A stretch of 13,125 nt of DNA from Pseudomonadota bacterium (GTDB taxonomy: Bacteria > Pseudomonadota > Gammaproteobacteria > Xanthomonadales > Xanthomonadaceae). A program made the position numbers and the translations under genes. Numbering within the stretch: the stretch's first letter is position 1; each line of letters begins with the position of its first letter. The notes beneath the pieces were generated by a model, which saw only the letters and a program-made list of their open reading frames with translations, was not told where the DNA came from and did not search any database. This document shows positions 1 through 6,404 of the stretch, piece after piece. Location: the NCBI GenBank assembly GCA_023388955.1, contig JAEWFH010000004.1, forward strand, positions 1 to 13,125, written 5' to 3'.

Positions 1-52
1 GGCCCCGCCCGAACGCGGCAAACCCGCCAAGCGCCAAAAACAGAAATATTGA
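1..52 (+). CDS. rnr: C-terminal tail of a gene, probably ribonuclease R (partial)
   Basis: Only the last 16 codons lie in the window, ending at TGA (50-52). The visible residues are APPERGKPAKRQKQKY, a lysine/arginine-rich tail. RNase R proteins commonly end in such a basic tail, and rnr directly precedes rlmB in many gammaproteobacteria. The name rests on that context and tail composition; no catalytic domain is visible. A palindromic repeat starts two bases after the stop. Confidence 0.5.
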   Translation, partial: APPERGKPAKRQKQKY

Positions 53-54
53 CC

Positions 55-98
55 GTAGGGCGCAATAGCCGCCCAGCGGGCGGCGTATTGCGCCGTAC
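55..98 (+). repeat. GTAG-headed palindromic repeat (REP-like), copy 1
   Basis: A GTAG head (55-58) is followed by an imperfect hairpin. GGCGCAATA (59-67) pairs with TATTGCGCC (86-94). GCCGCCC (68-74) pairs with GGGCGGC (78-84). The loop is AGC and one G (85) is bulged. It starts two bases after the upstream stop codon and ends ten bases before the rlmB ATG. The same structure recurs at 5096-5138 and 10305-10342. GTAG-headed hairpins are typical of REP families mobilised by REP-associated tyrosine transposases; no such transposase is in the window. Confidence 0.85.
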
Positions 99-101
99 AA
101 T
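96..101 (+). promoter_or_regulatory. Possible -10 box in front of rlmB
   Basis: TACAAT matches the sigma-70 -10 consensus at five of six positions and lies at the outer edge of the repeat. The usual spacing would put transcription start at or near the A of the rlmB ATG (108). No recognisable -35 lies 16-18 bases upstream, and there is no Shine-Dalgarno. Co-transcription with the upstream gene is at least as likely. Confidence 0.25.
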
Positions 102-107
102 TGCCGG

Positions 108-863
108 ATGAGCCAGAAACAATGGATTGCCGGCATCAATGCCGTCGCCTCCGCCGTCGAACATGACGCCGGCAACGTCCGCGAGGTGCTGGTCGAGGCC
201 GGTGCGAAGAACCCGCGCCTGGCCGAGATCGAGGCCCAGGCGCGGCGCCGCGACATCGACGTGCGCCGGGTGGCGAAGCAGGCCATCGACGGCGTCGCCG
301 GCAACCTGCGCCACCAGGGTGTGGTCGCCCGCTATGCGGCCGCCCGGACCTGGAGCGAGAACGAACTGCAGGGGCTGGTCGAGGCCGCCGAAGGCCGCGC
401 GTTGCTGCTGCTGCTCGATGGCGTGCAGGATCCCCACAACCTCGGTGCCTGCCTGCGCAGTGCCGCCGCCGCCGGCGCCACCGCGGTGGTGATCCCCAAG
501 GACAAGGCGGTCCAGGTCAACGCGACCGTGCGCAAGACCTCCGCCGGCGCCGCCGACCGCATCCCCGTCGTCTCCGTGACCAACCTCTCGCGCACCATGC
601 GCGAGCTGCAGAAGATGGGTGTATGGCTGTACGGCCTGGCCGGTGAGGCCGACGCCCCGTTCTACGGGCTGGACCTGACCGGCAACGTCGGCCTGGTCCT
701 GGGCGGGGAGGGCGAGGGCCTGCGCCGGTTGACCCGCGAGAACTGCGACAGCCTGGCCGCCATCCCGATGCCCGGCGCCGGGGATGGCGAGGTCGAGAGC
801 CTGAACGTGTCGGTCACCGCCGGGGTCGCCCTCTTCGAAGCCGTCCGCCAACGCGCAGGCTGA
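108..863 (+). CDS. rlmB: 23S rRNA (guanosine-2251-2'-O)-methyltransferase
   Basis: This is a SpoU/TrmH-family 2'-O-methyltransferase of 251 residues, close to the roughly 243 of E. coli RlmB. It uses S-adenosylmethionine to methylate Gm2251 in the 23S P loop. An N-terminal substrate-binding domain spans about residues 1-78 (YGIHAV-like start, HQGVVAR at 69-75). The SPOUT domain follows, with motif 1 DPHNLGACLRSA (108-119, with N111 and R117), motif 2 LVLGGEGEGLRRL (196-208) and motif 3 SLNVSVTAGVALFEAVRQ (231-248), the knot that holds the cofactor. A stretch GAGDGEVE just before motif 3 is about four residues longer than I recall in E. coli. The ATG is preceded by a hairpin repeat and no Shine-Dalgarno. 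The family is clear; RlmB rather than TrmH follows from length and the N-terminal domain. Confidence 0.96.
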   Translation: MSQKQWIAGINAVASAVEHDAGNVREVLVEAGAKNPRLAEIEAQARRRDIDVRRVAKQAIDGVAGNLRHQGVVARYAAARTWSENELQGLVEAAEGRALLLLLDGVQDPHNLGACLRSAAAAGATAVVIPKDKAVQVNATVRKTSAGAADRIPVVSVTNLSRTMRELQKMGVWLYGLAGEADAPFYGLDLTGNVGLVLGGEGEGLRRLTRENCDSLAAIPMPGAGDGEVESLNVSVTAGVALFEAVRQRAG

Positions 864-868
864 CCACG

Positions 869-888
869 ATCCCCGCGCACGCGGGGAT
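869..888. terminator. Hairpin between convergent rlmB and rnt
   Basis: A perfect inverted repeat, ATCCCCGC / GCGGGGAT, has eight base pairs and a GCAC loop, starting five bases after the rlmB stop. It has no U-tract on either strand, so it is at best a Rho-dependent or structural 3' end. Its right arm is also the first unit of the 21-bp tandem repeat, and the sequence recalls the CGTCATCCCCGCG-type dyads scattered in proteobacterial intergenic DNA. Confidence 0.45.
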
Positions 889-934
889 GACGGATGCGTG
901 CGCGGGGATGACGGTTGTGTGTGCGGGGATGACG
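881..934. repeat. 21-bp tandem repeat, 2.6 units
   Basis: GCGGGGATGACG occurs at 881-892, 902-913 and 923-934, exactly 21 bases apart. The first two units agree at 18 of 21 positions. The third keeps only the 12-base core, which ends one base before the rnt stop codon. The array fills nearly all of the short gap between the convergent genes rlmB and rnt. Confidence 0.85.
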
Positions 935-1576
935 TCAGGCCCTCGGGTGGGGCCAGGAATTGACGATCCGGCAGAACAGCTCCGCAGTGCGCTCGGTGTC
1001 GTATACCGCCGAGTGCGCCTCGTTGGCATCCCAGTCCAGGCCGGCGGCCTGCACCGCGCGCGCCAGCACCGTCTGCCCGTAGGCCACGCCGGCCAGGGTC
1101 ACCGTGTCGAACACGCTGAAGGGATGGAACGGGCTGCGTTTGTGCCCGGTGCGGGCGATCGCGGCGTTGAGGAAGTTCAGGTCGAAGTGGGCGTTGTGCC
1201 CGACCAGGATCGCGCGCTGGCACCCGTGCTTCCTGCAGGCGGCCCGGACCGGGGCGAACACGTGGTCCAGCGCGGCCTTCTCGGGTTTGGCGAAACGGAA
1301 GGGGTGGTCCAGGACGATCCCGGTGACCTCCAGTGACTTGGGGTCGATTTCCAGGCCCGGCGCCGGCTCCAGGTGCGCACTGCTGGTCTCGCCGGGTACC
1401 AGCCGCCCCGCCTCGTCGAGGTCCAGCGGTACCACCGCGATCTCCAGCAGCGCATGCCGGTTCCAGTCGAACCCACCGGTCTCCACATCCACCACGACCG
1501 GCAGGTAGCCGCGGAAGCGCGTGGCGAGGGGAGAGACGGCGGGGGCCGGAGCCGGGTTTGGGGCTGGGGCTTCCAT
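935..1576 (-). CDS. rnt: Ribonuclease T (DEDDh 3'-5' exoribonuclease)
   Basis: RNase T trims 3' ends of tRNAs and other stable RNAs as a homodimer in the cytoplasm and takes part in tRNA end turnover. The protein has 213 residues, as usual for the family. All DEDDh motifs are visible: Exo I VVVDVETGGFD (27-37, with D30 and E32), Exo II GHNAHFDLNFL (126-136, with D132), and Exo III HSAVYDTERTAEL (188-200, with H188 and D193). The segment KRSPFHPFSVFDT and the ending LFCRIVN also fit RNase T. The first 15 residues are Pro/Ala-rich and atypical. The ATG at 1576 is the only Met upstream of the conserved TRFRGYLP segment, and it has no Shine-Dalgarno. It follows phoU by 61 bases in the same direction, separated by a long hairpin. 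Confidence 0.95.
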   Translation of the reverse strand: MEAPAPNPAPAPAVSPLATRFRGYLPVVVDVETGGFDWNRHALLEIAVVPLDLDEAGRLVPGETSSAHLEPAPGLEIDPKSLEVTGIVLDHPFRFAKPEKAALDHVFAPVRAACRKHGCQRAILVGHNAHFDLNFLNAAIARTGHKRSPFHPFSVFDTVTLAGVAYGQTVLARAVQAAGLDWDANEAHSAVYDTERTAELFCRIVNSWPHPRA

Positions 1577-1600
1577 GGGCCGGCCAGACTACAGGAAGCG

Positions 1601-1632
1601 AGGAACGAGTGGAGTGCTCTCCACTCGTTCCT
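1601..1632 (-). terminator. Strong 14-bp hairpin after phoU
   Basis: AGGAACGAGTGGAG (1601-1614) and CTCCACTCGTTCCT (1619-1632) are perfectly complementary around a four-base loop. The hairpin begins five bases after the phoU stop and ends 24 bases before rnt. No run of T follows on the minus strand, so a classical intrinsic terminator is not supported. It may be a 3'-end stabiliser, a Rho-type end or a dispersed palindromic repeat. Confidence 0.55.
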
Positions 1633-1637
1633 AGCCC

Positions 1638-2342
1638 TCAGGGCGCGAGCGAGGGGCTGTCGTCGCGCTTCTCCCGCGGCGGCAGGTCGTCCTCGCCGCT
1701 GACCAGGTAGCACACGTTCTCGGCGACGTTGGTGGCGTGGTCGCCGATGCGCTCGATGTTCTTGGCCATGAACATCAGGTGGGTGGCGCTGGTGATCGAG
1801 CGCGGTTCGGTGCCCATGTACTCGACCAGGTCGCGGTAGAGGACGGAGTAGTCGGCGTCGATGCGGGCGTCGGCGTCGCGCGCCTGCATGGCCAGTTCGA
1901 CATCGTCGTCGCGGAAGGCCTGGGTCGACTGGCGGATCAGGGCCACGGCGCGGTTGCCGAGCGCCTGCAGCGCCTCCACCTGCGGCAGCGCCGGGGCCAT
2001 GGACAGGGCGGCGGAGCGCTTGGCGATGTTGGCCGCGTAGTCGCCCATGCGCTCGATCGCCGCGGCGATGCGCAGGGCGGCCAGGATGAAGCGCAGGTCG
2101 CGCGCCAGCGGGCCGCGCAGGGCGAGGCGCACGGCCTCCTGGCTGACTTCCTGCTCCAGCGCGTCGATGGCGTCGTCGTTGGCGACCACGCGGGCGGCGG
2201 CGCGGTCGTCGCGGCGGACCACCACGTCGAGGGCGGCCTCCAGTTGCGCCGCGGCCATCCCGCCCATGCGCACCAGGCCGTCGTGTACGCGTTGCTGCTC
2301 CTCGTCCAGGGCGCGGACGATGTGGTCGTGGGGGGCAGTCAT
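1638..2342 (-). CDS. phoU: Phosphate-signalling regulator PhoU
   Basis: PhoU is a soluble helical protein that transmits the state of the Pst transporter to the PhoR sensor kinase and keeps the Pho regulon off when phosphate is ample. The protein has 234 residues, normal for the family. It shows two tandem three-helix repeats, each with the metal-binding E-R-x-G-D-x-x-x-N signature: ERMGDYAANIAK (97-108) and ERIGDHATNVAE (197-208). The start chosen is the ATG at 2342. Its A is shared with the pstB stop (TGATG), and a strong GGGAGGT Shine-Dalgarno lies eight bases upstream. The open frame continues upstream to 2699, but that part is the pstB gene read in another frame. The acidic/basic tail after residue 215 is poorly conserved. 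It is the last gene of the pst unit. Confidence 0.96.
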   Translation of the reverse strand: MTAPHDHIVRALDEEQQRVHDGLVRMGGMAAAQLEAALDVVVRRDDRAAARVVANDDAIDALEQEVSQEAVRLALRGPLARDLRFILAALRIAAAIERMGDYAANIAKRSAALSMAPALPQVEALQALGNRAVALIRQSTQAFRDDDVELAMQARDADARIDADYSVLYRDLVEYMGTEPRSITSATHLMFMAKNIERIGDHATNVAENVCYLVSGEDDLPPREKRDDSPSLAP

Positions 2343-3223
2343 CAGCCGAACCTCCCGGTGATGTAGTCCTCGGTCTGCTGCACCGAGGGGTTGGAGAAGA
2401 TGGTCTCGGTCTCCCCGTGCTCGATCAGGTCGCCCAGGTACATGAACGCGGTGTAGTCGGAAACCCGCGCCGCCTGCTGCATGTTGTGGGTGACGATTGC
2501 GATGGTGTAGTCGTCCTTCAGGTCGGCCACCAGCTGCTCGATGCGGCTGGTGGAGATCGGGTCGAGCGCCGAGGTCGGTTCGTCGAGCAGCAGCACGTCC
2601 GGGCGCAGGGCCACGGCGCGGGCGATGCACAGGCGCTGCTGCTGGCCGCCGGACAGGCCCAGGGCGCTCTGGCCCAGCTTGTCCTTGACTTCGTCCCACA
2701 GTGCGCCTTGCCGCAGGGCCAGCTCCACGCGTTCGTCCATCTGCTTGCGCGACAGCTTCTCATGGTGCCGGATCGCGTAGGCGATGTTCTCGTAGATCGT
2801 CATCGGGAACGGCACCGGCTTCTGGAACACCATGCCGACCTTGCTGCGCAGCCGGTTCATGGAGTACTTCGGATCGAGGATGTTCTCCCCGTCCAGCAGT
2901 ACCTCGCCGCTGGCGCGCATGCCCGGGTACAGCGCGTAGATGCGGTTGAAGACGCGCAGCAGGGTCGACTTGCCGCAGCCCGACGGGCCGATCAGCGCGG
3001 TCACGCGCTTCTCCGGGATCTCCAGGTCGATGCCCTTGAGGGCGTGGAAATCACCGTAGTGGAAATCCAGCCCGCGGGCGGCCAGCTTGGCCGGCGGGGT
3101 GTCGGGTGCGGTCGCGGTGTTCGGGGTCATGGCCGGGGTCCCAGTATTGGCAAGGGCACGCGTGGTGGGGGCACGCGACGTGGCGGATGCCGGGGGCGCG
3201 AAGGTAACGACGGTCTCAGTCAT
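2342..3223 (-). CDS. pstB: Phosphate ABC transporter ATP-binding protein PstB
   Basis: PstB is the ATPase that drives phosphate import through PstC/PstA from the cytoplasmic face. It has all ABC motifs: Walker A GPSGCGKST (79-87), Q-loop at Q134 (VFQKPVPFPMTIYEN), signature LSGGQQQR (190-197), Walker B VLLLDEP (210-216, with D214 and E215), and switch His246 in THNMQQ. The end, QTEDYITGRFG, is typical of PstB. At 293 residues it is about 35 longer than E. coli PstB. The excess is an Ala/Thr/Pro-rich stretch (1-46) with no recognisable fold. The ATG at 3223 lies inside pstA (8-base overlap), and GGGTGAG upstream is a weak Shine-Dalgarno. An internal ATG at 3130 (Met32) would give a more usual length. 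Confidence 0.96.
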   Translation of the reverse strand: MTETVVTFAPPASATSRAPTTRALANTGTPAMTPNTATAPDTPPAKLAARGLDFHYGDFHALKGIDLEIPEKRVTALIGPSGCGKSTLLRVFNRIYALYPGMRASGEVLLDGENILDPKYSMNRLRSKVGMVFQKPVPFPMTIYENIAYAIRHHEKLSRKQMDERVELALRQGALWDEVKDKLGQSALGLSGGQQQRLCIARAVALRPDVLLLDEPTSALDPISTSRIEQLVADLKDDYTIAIVTHNMQQAARVSDYTAFMYLGDLIEHGETETIFSNPSVQQTEDYITGRFG

Positions 3224-4091
3224 GGCTCACCCGGTGGCGGTTGACGACGGCGCGGGCGACGAGGCTGGTCAGCAACACGAACAGCGTAAGCACCAGCGCG
3301 CCGCCCCAGGCCAGGTCCTGCCAGGTGGTGTAGGGGCTGCCCGCGTACTGGTACATCACCACGGGCACGCTGGCCATGGGGCCGGTGACGTCGGTGCTCC
3401 AGTACTGGTTGCCGAAGGCGGTGAACAGCAGCGGGGCGGTCTCGCCGCTGATGCGCGCCAGCGCCAGCAGCACGCCGGTGACGATGCCGGGCAGGGCCGA
3501 GCGGTACAGCACCTGCATGGTGACCTTCCACTGCGGCACGCCAAGCGAAAGCGCGGCCTCGCGCATCTGCGCCGGCACCAGCCGCAGCATCTCGTCGGTG
3601 GTGCGCAGCACCACCGGCAGCACGATGAAGGCCAGCGCAATCGCGCCGGCGACCGCCGAGAAGCTGCCGCCGAACTGCATCACCACCAGGGTGTAGACGA
3701 ACAGGCCGAGCACGATCGACGGCGCCGACAGCAGGATGTCGTTGACGAAGCGGACCGAAGTGCCCAACCGGGTATTGCGGCCGTACTCGGCCAGCCAGGT
3801 GCCGGCGGCGATGCCCAGCGGGGTACCGATGCCGATCGCCATCAGGCACATCACCGCGCTGCCGAAGAAGGCATTGCGCAGACCGCCCTCGACCATCGGC
3901 GGCGGGGTGTCATGGGTGAACAGGGTCAGGTTGATCGCACCCAGGCCGCGCGAGACCAGCGTCCACAGGATCCAGGCCAGGAACACCAGCCCGAAGACCG
4001 CCGCGAGGCAGGAAAGCACCAGCGCCAGGGCGTTCTTGATCTTGCGCCGGCGGTACAGCGATTCGGAGACGTCGTGGGTGGAGGCGGCCAT
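3216..4091 (-). CDS. pstA: Phosphate ABC transporter permease PstA
   Basis: PstA is one of the two inner-membrane subunits of the high-affinity phosphate channel. The protein has 291 residues, with hydrophobic segments near 20-46, 72-98, 113-137, 143-163, 200-213 and 261-283. The EAA loop that docks onto PstB is REAALSLGVPQWKVTMQVLYR (177-197), with the typical G at 184. The segment ARISGETAPLLFTAFGNQYW (212-231) is characteristic of PstA. The start codon shares one base with the pstC stop (TGATG), and a strong GGGAGGG Shine-Dalgarno is correctly placed. This and its 3' overlap with pstB point to coupled translation. Confidence 0.96.
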   Translation of the reverse strand: MAASTHDVSESLYRRRKIKNALALVLSCLAAVFGLVFLAWILWTLVSRGLGAINLTLFTHDTPPPMVEGGLRNAFFGSAVMCLMAIGIGTPLGIAAGTWLAEYGRNTRLGTSVRFVNDILLSAPSIVLGLFVYTLVVMQFGGSFSAVAGAIALAFIVLPVVLRTTDEMLRLVPAQMREAALSLGVPQWKVTMQVLYRSALPGIVTGVLLALARISGETAPLLFTAFGNQYWSTDVTGPMASVPVVMYQYAGSPYTTWQDLAWGGALVLTLFVLLTSLVARAVVNRHRVSHD

Positions 4092-5047
4092 CAGTTGCCC
4101 TCCCGGCGCTTGAGCTGGGCAAGCATGAAGCGGGCGGCCGCCAGCACCAGGAAGGTGACGATGAACAGCACGAAGCCCAGCAGCAGCAGCGCCGAACGGT
4201 AGGTCTCGGTGGCCTCGCCGAAGTCATTGGCGATCAGCGCGGCAATCGTCGTCGACGGCTCCAGCAGCGAGGCGGTGAAGCGGGTCGAGTTGCCGATCAC
4301 GAAGGCCACGGCCATGGTCTCGCCCAGGGCGCGGCCCAGGCCCAGGAACACGCCGCCGATCACCGCCGAGCGGGTGTAGGGCAGCACGATATCCCAGCTG
4401 ACTTCCCACTTGGTCGAACCCAGCGCGTACGCCGATTCCTTGAGCCGGGTCGGGACGGTCAGGAACACCTCGCGCATGGTCGCGGCGATGAACGGGATCA
4501 CCATGATCGCCAGCACGATGCCGGCGGTGAGCATGCCGATGCCGATCGGCGGGCCCTGGAACAGCGGCCCGATCACCGGCAGCGTGCCCAGGTGGTCGTT
4601 GGCCCAGGGCGTGACGTAGGTGGTCATCACCGGCACCAGCACGAACAGGCCCCACATGCCGTAGATGATCGAGGGGATGCCCGCCAGCAGTTCGATGGCG
4701 GTGCCGACCGGGGTGCGCAGCCAGCGTGGCGCGACCTCGGTGAGGAAGAAGGCGATGCCGTAGCTGACCGGCACCGCGATGATCATCGCGATGATCGCGG
4801 TGACCACGGTGCCGTAGATCGGCACCAGCGCGCCATAGCGGTCCTGGACCGGGTTCCAGTCCGCGGTGAAGAAGAAGTCCAGCCCGGTGATCTGCAGCGC
4901 CTGGCGGCCGCCCCACAGCATCGACAGCGCCGCGCCGGCCAGTGCCAGCAGCACGAAGACGACCGTGGCGATCAGGAAATACCGGAAGACCCGGTCATTG
5001 CGCGCATCGGCGCGATCGCGTGGTGCCGGCAGGACCATCTCGTTCAT
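4091..5047 (-). CDS. pstC: Phosphate ABC transporter permease PstC
   Basis: PstC is the partner of PstA in the inner-membrane phosphate channel. It has 318 residues, against 319 in E. coli. The first transmembrane helix (about 22-45) is followed by a periplasmic loop with the PstC-typical DFFFTADWNPVQDRYGALVPI (57-77). Further membrane segments lie near 78-103, 116-142, 168-190, 226-250 and 284-306. The EAA loop reads KESAYALGSTKWEVSWDIVLP (203-223). Two ATGs compete (5047 and Met4 at 5038), and neither has a convincing Shine-Dalgarno, unlike pstS, pstA and phoU. The gene lies 93 bases downstream of pstS, beyond a palindromic repeat, which may lower its expression relative to the binding protein. 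Confidence 0.96.
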   Translation of the reverse strand: MNEMVLPAPRDRADARNDRVFRYFLIATVVFVLLALAGAALSMLWGGRQALQITGLDFFFTADWNPVQDRYGALVPIYGTVVTAIIAMIIAVPVSYGIAFFLTEVAPRWLRTPVGTAIELLAGIPSIIYGMWGLFVLVPVMTTYVTPWANDHLGTLPVIGPLFQGPPIGIGMLTAGIVLAIMVIPFIAATMREVFLTVPTRLKESAYALGSTKWEVSWDIVLPYTRSAVIGGVFLGLGRALGETMAVAFVIGNSTRFTASLLEPSTTIAALIANDFGEATETYRSALLLLGFVLFIVTFLVLAAARFMLAQLKRREGN

Positions 5048-5095
5048 TGCGGTACCCGGTGGACGGTGTTGCGGGTGTGTCGTTGGTCGCCATGC

Positions 5096-5138
5096 GGCGC
5101 AATACGCCGCCCCTGGCGGGGCGGCTATTGCGCCCTAC
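5096..5138 (-). repeat. GTAG-headed palindromic repeat (REP-like), copy 2, between pstS and pstC
   Basis: Read on the minus strand, the GTAG head (5138-5135) starts two bases after the pstS stop codon, the same spacing as copy 1 after its upstream gene. GGCGCAATA (5096-5104) pairs with TATTGCGCC (5126-5134). GCCGCCCC (5106-5113) pairs with GGGGCGGC (5118-5125). The loop has four bases and one base (5105) is bulged. The position inside an operon, after the gene for the abundant binding protein, resembles REP elements in E. coli malE-malF that protect upstream mRNA. Confidence 0.87.
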
Positions 5139-5140
5139 GG

Positions 5141-6226
5141 TTACTCGGCGATGTTGAACTCGGCGTCCCAATAGGCTTCGATCTGGCCCACGAGCTCCGG
5201 CGGCAGCGGCACGTAGTGCAGCTCCTCGGCCTGCGACTGGCCGTTCTCCAGGGCCCACTTGAAGAACTCCATCGCGTTCGCGGCGCGCTGGGGGTCGGCC
5301 GGATCCTTGTACATCAGGATGAAGTTGGCGGCGGTGATCGGCCAGGCATCGGCGCCCGGGGCGTTGGTGATCACCAGGTTGAAGTCCTCGACGCTGGTCC
5401 AGTCGGCGGTCGCGGCGGCGGCCTGGAAGGACTCCAGGCTCGGGGTCACCCAGTTGCCGGCGGCGTTCTGCAGGCTGGCGTAGGACATGTCGTTCTGGAT
5501 CGCGTAGGCCAGCTCGACGTAGCCGATGGCGCCGTTGATCTGCTGCACGTAGGACGCCACGCCCTCGTTGCCCTTGCCACCCACGCCGTCGACCCACTGG
5601 ATCTGCTTGCCCTGGCCGATCTGCTCCTTCCAGGACGGGCTGACCTTGCTCAGGTAGTTGGTGAAGTTGAAGGTGGTGCCGGAGCCGTCGGAGCGGTGCA
5701 CCAGGTTGATCTTCGCGTCCGGCAGCGACAGGCCGGGGTTCAGCGCGGCGATCGCCGGATCGTTCCAGTTGCTGACCTTGGTCAGGTAGATGTCGGCCAG
5801 CAGCTCGCCGTTGAGCTTCAGCGCGCCCGGCTCGATGCCTTCCACGTTGACCACCGGGACCACGCCGCCGATGGCGGACGGAAACTGGCCCAGGCCGGCC
5901 TCGTCGAGCTCCTTGCTCGACAGCGGCTCGTCGGAGGAGCCGAAGTCGACGGTCGCGGCCTTGATCTGGGCGATGCCGCCGCCGGAGCCGATCGACTGAT
6001 AGTTGACCATGTTGCCGGTGGCGGCGTTGTAGTCGGCCGACCACTTGGAGATCAGCGGGAAGATGAAGGTCGCGCCGGCACCGGTGATCTGCGCGGCGAC
6101 CTGGTCGCCCGGCGCGGCGGCGTCGCCGGCACCGTTGGCGGGCGGCTGGCTGCCGCCGGAGCAGGCGGCCAGGGCGACGGCCATCGAGAGGGAGAGGACG
6201 GCGAAGCGGATCGGCGTCTTGTTCAT
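5141..6226 (-). CDS. pstS: Phosphate-binding lipoprotein PstS
   Basis: PstS is the periplasmic phosphate receptor of the Pst transporter. The mature protein is probably lipid-anchored: residues 1-21 form a signal peptide ending in the lipobox LAAC (19-22). A low-complexity Gly/Ala/Pro linker (23-45) follows. The type 2 periplasmic-binding fold carries phosphate-contact motifs GAGATF (49-54), IGSGGG (79-84), DFGSSDE (94-100) and RSDGSGTTFNF (178-188). The length is 361 residues. The ATG at 6226 was chosen because it begins the signal peptide and has GGAG eight bases upstream. The frame is open upstream to 6412, but those residues make no sense as a signal sequence. The start lies downstream of Pho-box-like repeats and a terminator. 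Confidence 0.96.
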   Translation of the reverse strand: MNKTPIRFAVLSLSMAVALAACSGGSQPPANGAGDAAAPGDQVAAQITGAGATFIFPLISKWSADYNAATGNMVNYQSIGSGGGIAQIKAATVDFGSSDEPLSSKELDEAGLGQFPSAIGGVVPVVNVEGIEPGALKLNGELLADIYLTKVSNWNDPAIAALNPGLSLPDAKINLVHRSDGSGTTFNFTNYLSKVSPSWKEQIGQGKQIQWVDGVGGKGNEGVASYVQQINGAIGYVELAYAIQNDMSYASLQNAAGNWVTPSLESFQAAAATADWTSVEDFNLVITNAPGADAWPITAANFILMYKDPADPQRAANAMEFFKWALENGQSQAEELHYVPLPPELVGQIEAYWDAEFNIAE

Positions 6227-6291
6227 TTGCGGCTCCGTTGACGGAAAGAGGCCGGTTCTGCCCGGCGGACAAGGCAATGGAATGATGTTTT

Positions 6292-6309
6292 TGTTACGCG
6301 CCGATGACA
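6292..6309 (-). promoter_or_regulatory. Candidate Pho box proximal to pstS
   Basis: On the minus strand TGTCATC (6309-6303) is followed, 11 bases on, by CGTAACA (6298-6292). The PhoB recognition unit is two direct TGTCA-type heptamers separated by four bases, so the spacing is exact. The second half is degenerate. It sits 66 bases ahead of the pstS ATG, just past the U-tract of the terminator. A weak -10-like CATCAT follows. PhoB control is inferred. Confidence 0.5.
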
Positions 6310-6315
6310 TCCGGC

Positions 6316-6348
6316 AAAAAAACGGCGCGCCTCGGGGGAAGCGCGCCG
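6316..6348 (-). terminator. Intrinsic terminator in the oprP-pstS gap
   Basis: On the minus strand an 8-bp GC stem (6348-6341 with 6330-6323, CGGCGCGC/GCGCGCCG) and a 10-base loop are followed at once by seven T (6322-6316). This is a textbook Rho-independent terminator. It can end the oprP message, but it lies downstream of the 11-bp Pho-type repeats at 6405-6433, so transcripts starting there would have to pass it to reach pstS. Confidence 0.85.
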
Positions 6349-6404
6349 GAATCAGGGAATGGAGAGATGCGCCGCATTGCGCAGGTTCCATTGGACACCC
6401 TGAA

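Noticed and set aside
881..934. CRISPR array
   Set aside because: The 21-base period with a 12-base core and 9-base variable part is far too short for repeat-spacer units, and there are no cas genes.
1577..1637. phoB/phoR or another regulator next to phoU
   Set aside because: The 61-base gap holds only the hairpin, and the next gene is clearly RNase T.
2343..2699. Upstream extension of the phoU frame
   Set aside because: It is pstB read in another frame. The ATG at 2342 has a strong Shine-Dalgarno and starts the conserved PhoU fold.
4592..6241. Long open frame on the plus strand opposite pstC and pstS (549 codons)
   Set aside because: It is antisense to two clearly conserved genes and rich in Gly, Val, Arg and Asp, as expected for a GC-driven shadow. 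It has no recognisable domain and no start signal.
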